A stretch of DNA of 64,000 nucleotides from assembly GCA_015179045.1 (NCBI GenBank), contig WHUZ01000012.1, positions 248,001 through 312,000 of the forward strand. The letters are read 5' to 3'. Below are positions 61,334 through 64,000 of this stretch, piece after piece. The DNA comes from Kalaharituber pfeilii (Eukaryota > Ascomycota > Pezizomycetes > Pezizales > Pezizaceae). The notes beneath the pieces are model-generated. The model searched no databases. It had not been told where the DNA came from and saw nothing but the letters and a program-made list of their open reading frames with translations. Position 1 is the stretch's first letter. Each line of letters starts with the position of its first letter. Position numbers and translations under genes: made by a program.

Positions 61334-62452
61334 CCTTTATGATATTGGCATTGGAGAGGAAAAGGTTGATGTTAGTTGATGTTATGTAGATGCATGGTTG
61401 GTAGCTTATGCAACCATCAGGGATTGGTATACAATTAGAAGTGATAAAGCCCGTTCTTTCTTTGTGTTCACTCGCTTTCCTTTGTTAGCTGACATGTCTT
61501 TTCAGTTGCACATATGGCGTATAGTGGCTTGCTTCCCCCTCTGCAAGATTTTTCTGTTGCTCTTTCATGTTCATGCCTTTTCGTTGTGTTTTCTGGCTTG
61601 ATGTTGTGCAAGTACCGCATTGTTGAATTTGATTGCATTCATCAGTTACCAGGAGTATTTCACTATGTCGTGAATGGCACTTGTTTGGGACGCTGCGAGG
61701 ATACGTCTTAATATATTCTCCATATGCATGTCGCTACCCGTACTAACACAAATGACTTTTACCAGTGATATCTTATGCACTCGTGATTGAATGGGCGGTA
61801 GATTTTGAGACCACTTGGTAGGTGAACCAGTATTCCTTGGCGCAGTGAGGCGAAGCTTCGAAGTAGCTAGCCTCTCGATAGCATCTCTTGTTTTGGAATA
61901 CCAAACCATGGAGGTCCCGATCTCCTGCCTAGCACAACTTGGGCATGCTATAGACAAAAGACCGATTCCTTATACTCACAGTTCAATCCCTTGGAATAAC
62001 CACCGGTTGCGTGTTCGTTTTAAGTTGACGCCCAGGCTTCCTCTGCCGACCATATTGATAGACGTGGTCCGCCTAAAGGTTCCATGTACCCACAGGTTTA
62101 AGCCTCCGTGTACCTCCAAGCCCTAGTGTGTTTGAACAAGGCTCTGAGCCAGAAACCTGTCCAGCACAGCAGCATGAAGGCAAAGCCCTCTGATACTCGC
62201 AATGAAAATGCTATTGGTATAAGGCATAAGGAATGGAAAAAAAAAAAAACTCAACAGTTGGATAAACCGAAAACAACCGAAAGAAATGGAAAAAAAATAA
62301 AAAGTAGTCAACATACCAAGGGGATGTTGTTGAATGTGCGGATGCAGTTGCGGGGAAGTGGAGGGGGTACTACTGCTGGAGCGGGGGCTGCGGTTGAGGG
62401 TCGCAGTGGAGGCAAATGGCGGTTCAAGGGGCTTGTTTTTTTTGTACTTTGG
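61334..62452. other. UBC12 3' intergenic region
   Basis: No gene recognised. An A run lies at 62239-62250. Confidence 0.5.
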
Positions 62453-62700
62453 TGAACTGACCTAAACCTTGATTGAAGTGGAATGCTGTTGTCTGAGGTA
62501 AAGCGCCATGAAGAGGAGGGGGTAGAATTGAGGACCCCGGTTCGATTCTCATGTCTAGCAGCGCAAGAGGGTTCTCCAGCATCTTAGAAGTAATTAAGAT
62601 GGACTGTACTGCTCCGGTTCCAGCAATTATCTCTTGGGTATTAGGAATTCTAGCAATGATCTATTGGGAGTTGGAACAGGGGTAACTCGTTTTTAATTTT
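62453..62700 (+). mobile_element. SINE-like element, copy 2
   Basis: Shares GTGAACTGACCT at its left end, TAGAATTGAGG, a B box (GTTCGATTC, 62540-62548) and AGAGGGTT with the element at 34918. The A box is degenerate. A T/A-rich tail (62695-62780) follows, as expected for a pol III retroposon. Confidence 0.5.
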
Positions 62701-63400
62701 TATGTTTTCTTTTCTTTTCTTTTCATTTTATTTCTATTTTTATTGTTATTTATATTTATATATATATATATTTTTTTCGTCAAATAAAAGGAAATATGAT
62801 AGCCGATCGCTCGGAGTCTGTGCTACACAATGTGGCTTGCACGCTATGTAGGTTACTCTCAAATGCCTTCTCCTCTGTTGAATTCAACTCGTATACAGTG
62901 AAGTCTACCTTTACTTGCATTGCTGCCACTGAACTCGTCATGTACACCGTACACTCAAATACATCTCTGCCGCGAAACTCAATTTCCAGGGAGTCAAAAT
63001 CACGTAGCTACTCTGCACTGCGTTTACAGCACTGAATGCTGGTTCGACTGATATGGTGTGTGGTTTTACCCTCAACTACCTCTTTGACTGACGCTACATA
63101 ACTTACCTCAGCTAATGCAGATTAAATCATGATTTGCATATCACGTGACTTTCCCATTGAGCCTCAGTATCTTTTTGTTGTCTTGTCAATCTTAAGTGTC
63201 AAGGTCACACAAGGAATTCGGCTATCCAATATACTTGGATGGGTCAACACCCAAATGGGAAATTTTGGGCGGATAGATCCTAATGGAGAAAGTTTCTGGC
63301 GAGATTTAGCGATGAGTCTGCCTGCTGGAATAAATATACTGTAAATAATGCCTAGAAGGCATTCAAAATTCACGTAGATTGATTAGTAGAACTCCCAAAA
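62701..63400. other. AT-rich spacer at the right end
   Basis: Contains (TA)n at 62757-62771. No gene is supported. Confidence 0.45.
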
Positions 63401-63721
63401 TCACCGAGGAAGTCCAATAGAATATATCTCTCTATTCCATATTTTTACAGTAAGAGAGCTGAAGCCAGCTGCCAGTGCAGGATTTGAATGCTTGAGATAG
63501 TCCTTCTGAGCTGCGGCTAGAGATATCCCATTAGCTTCGTCTACTTGTTCTGGATAATCCTCCTGGCCAGTGAACAGTTCCAAGCATTGCATCCCTCTGA
63601 GGATGAATTGTATCTTTAGACTCAAGAAGGTGAAATTCTCATTGTTGAGCAGAGGTGCAGTTCCATGATAGGAGACATAGTCCTTTTTGACCTGAAGATT
63701 GGCTGTAGCTGAGGGCGACAT
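63401..63721 (-). pseudogene. Copia-type gag N-terminal fragment
   Basis: The 106-codon frame reads APLLNNENFTFLSLKIQFIL, then GMQCLELFTGQEDYP and ALAAGFSSLTVKIW. It resembles the start of Ty1/copia Gag, where a 'LNGxNYxxWxxxMxxxL' pattern opens the protein, but the Trp is lost (Phe/Leu instead) and the frame ends early. No protease, integrase or reverse transcriptase follows in the window. Plausible but not certain. Confidence 0.4.
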
Positions 63722-64000
63722 GTTGATTGCAAAATAATCCGGGTGGTAAGGGAGAGCGGTAGCAAAGGTGGACGGCGGTAGTAAAGGTGGACTGTAGGAG
63801 AGGCGAATAGTAGTAGAGACGGATACTATAGGCAGTCTAAATCGGGCTCATAACCTCTTGAAATCGTTTGAAATTGCACAGCGGTACAGAATAAATTATT
63901 ACTCGACCAACGTACCCGATTAGATACATGATTCTCAAGACTGACATAATGCCGAATAATCAGCAATCTCGGGTAAAGAACAATTGTCAAAGACAACAAT

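Overview
This window is nuclear DNA of a filamentous ascomycete (Pezizomycotina). Genes carry several short (about 45-100 bp) GT-AG introns with CTAAC/CTGAC/CTAAT-like branch sites. The gene set is typical of this group: a HOG-pathway MAPKKK of the SskB/OS-4 type, a Vps10 receptor with two membrane segments, and a germinal-centre kinase. Repeats show C-to-T decay with CAG-to-TAG stops, as expected from RIP. The class cannot be fixed from this sequence. Exon coordinates below were worked out by hand from splice signals, reading-frame continuity and remembered family sequences. The exon lengths of each gene model sum to a multiple of three.

Layout. 1-4.0 kb is a repeat graveyard: an old dispersed repeat, then a decayed Helitron Rep/helicase. 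4.3-9.8 kb holds a C2H2 zinc-finger gene (-) and a Ste20/GCK kinase (+). 9.85-14.1 kb is gene-poor. 14.1-27.4 kb is a housekeeping block: mitoribosomal uS11m (-), eIF3h (-), proteasome beta2 PUP1 (-), divergent NRDE2 (+), a BMT5-type rRNA methyltransferase (+) and FYV10/GID9 (-). VPS10 fills 28.6-33.5 kb (-).

34.8-39.1 kb is a second repeat graveyard: a SINE-like element, a Helitron helicase C-terminus split by a solo LTR, a LINE C-terminal fragment, and a second copy of the repeat seen at 0.7-2.3 kb. UTP6 (+) and the MAGE-domain NSE3 (+) follow at 40.2-44.0 kb. A dead fungal gene carrying another solo LTR lies at 44.8-45.6 kb. A short-form tRNase Z (+) is at 47.3-48.6 kb and the HOG MAPKKK (-) at 49.3-53.6 kb. 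After a long spacer come MRD1 (-, 56.2-59.3 kb) and divergent UBC12 (+). The right end has a second SINE-like element and the start of a copia-like gag.

The genes are mostly unlinked core functions. Ribosome and rRNA biogenesis is well represented: UTP6, MRD1, the BMT5-like enzyme, uS11m, eIF3h and tRNase Z. Ubiquitin/NEDD8-proteasome functions (PUP1, FYV10, UBC12) form a second group.

The most interesting signal is an apparent box C/D snoRNA, with a perfect 7-bp terminal stem, inside an unusually long intron of MRD1, itself a ribosome-biogenesis gene. MRD1 also appears to have its start codon split by an intron.
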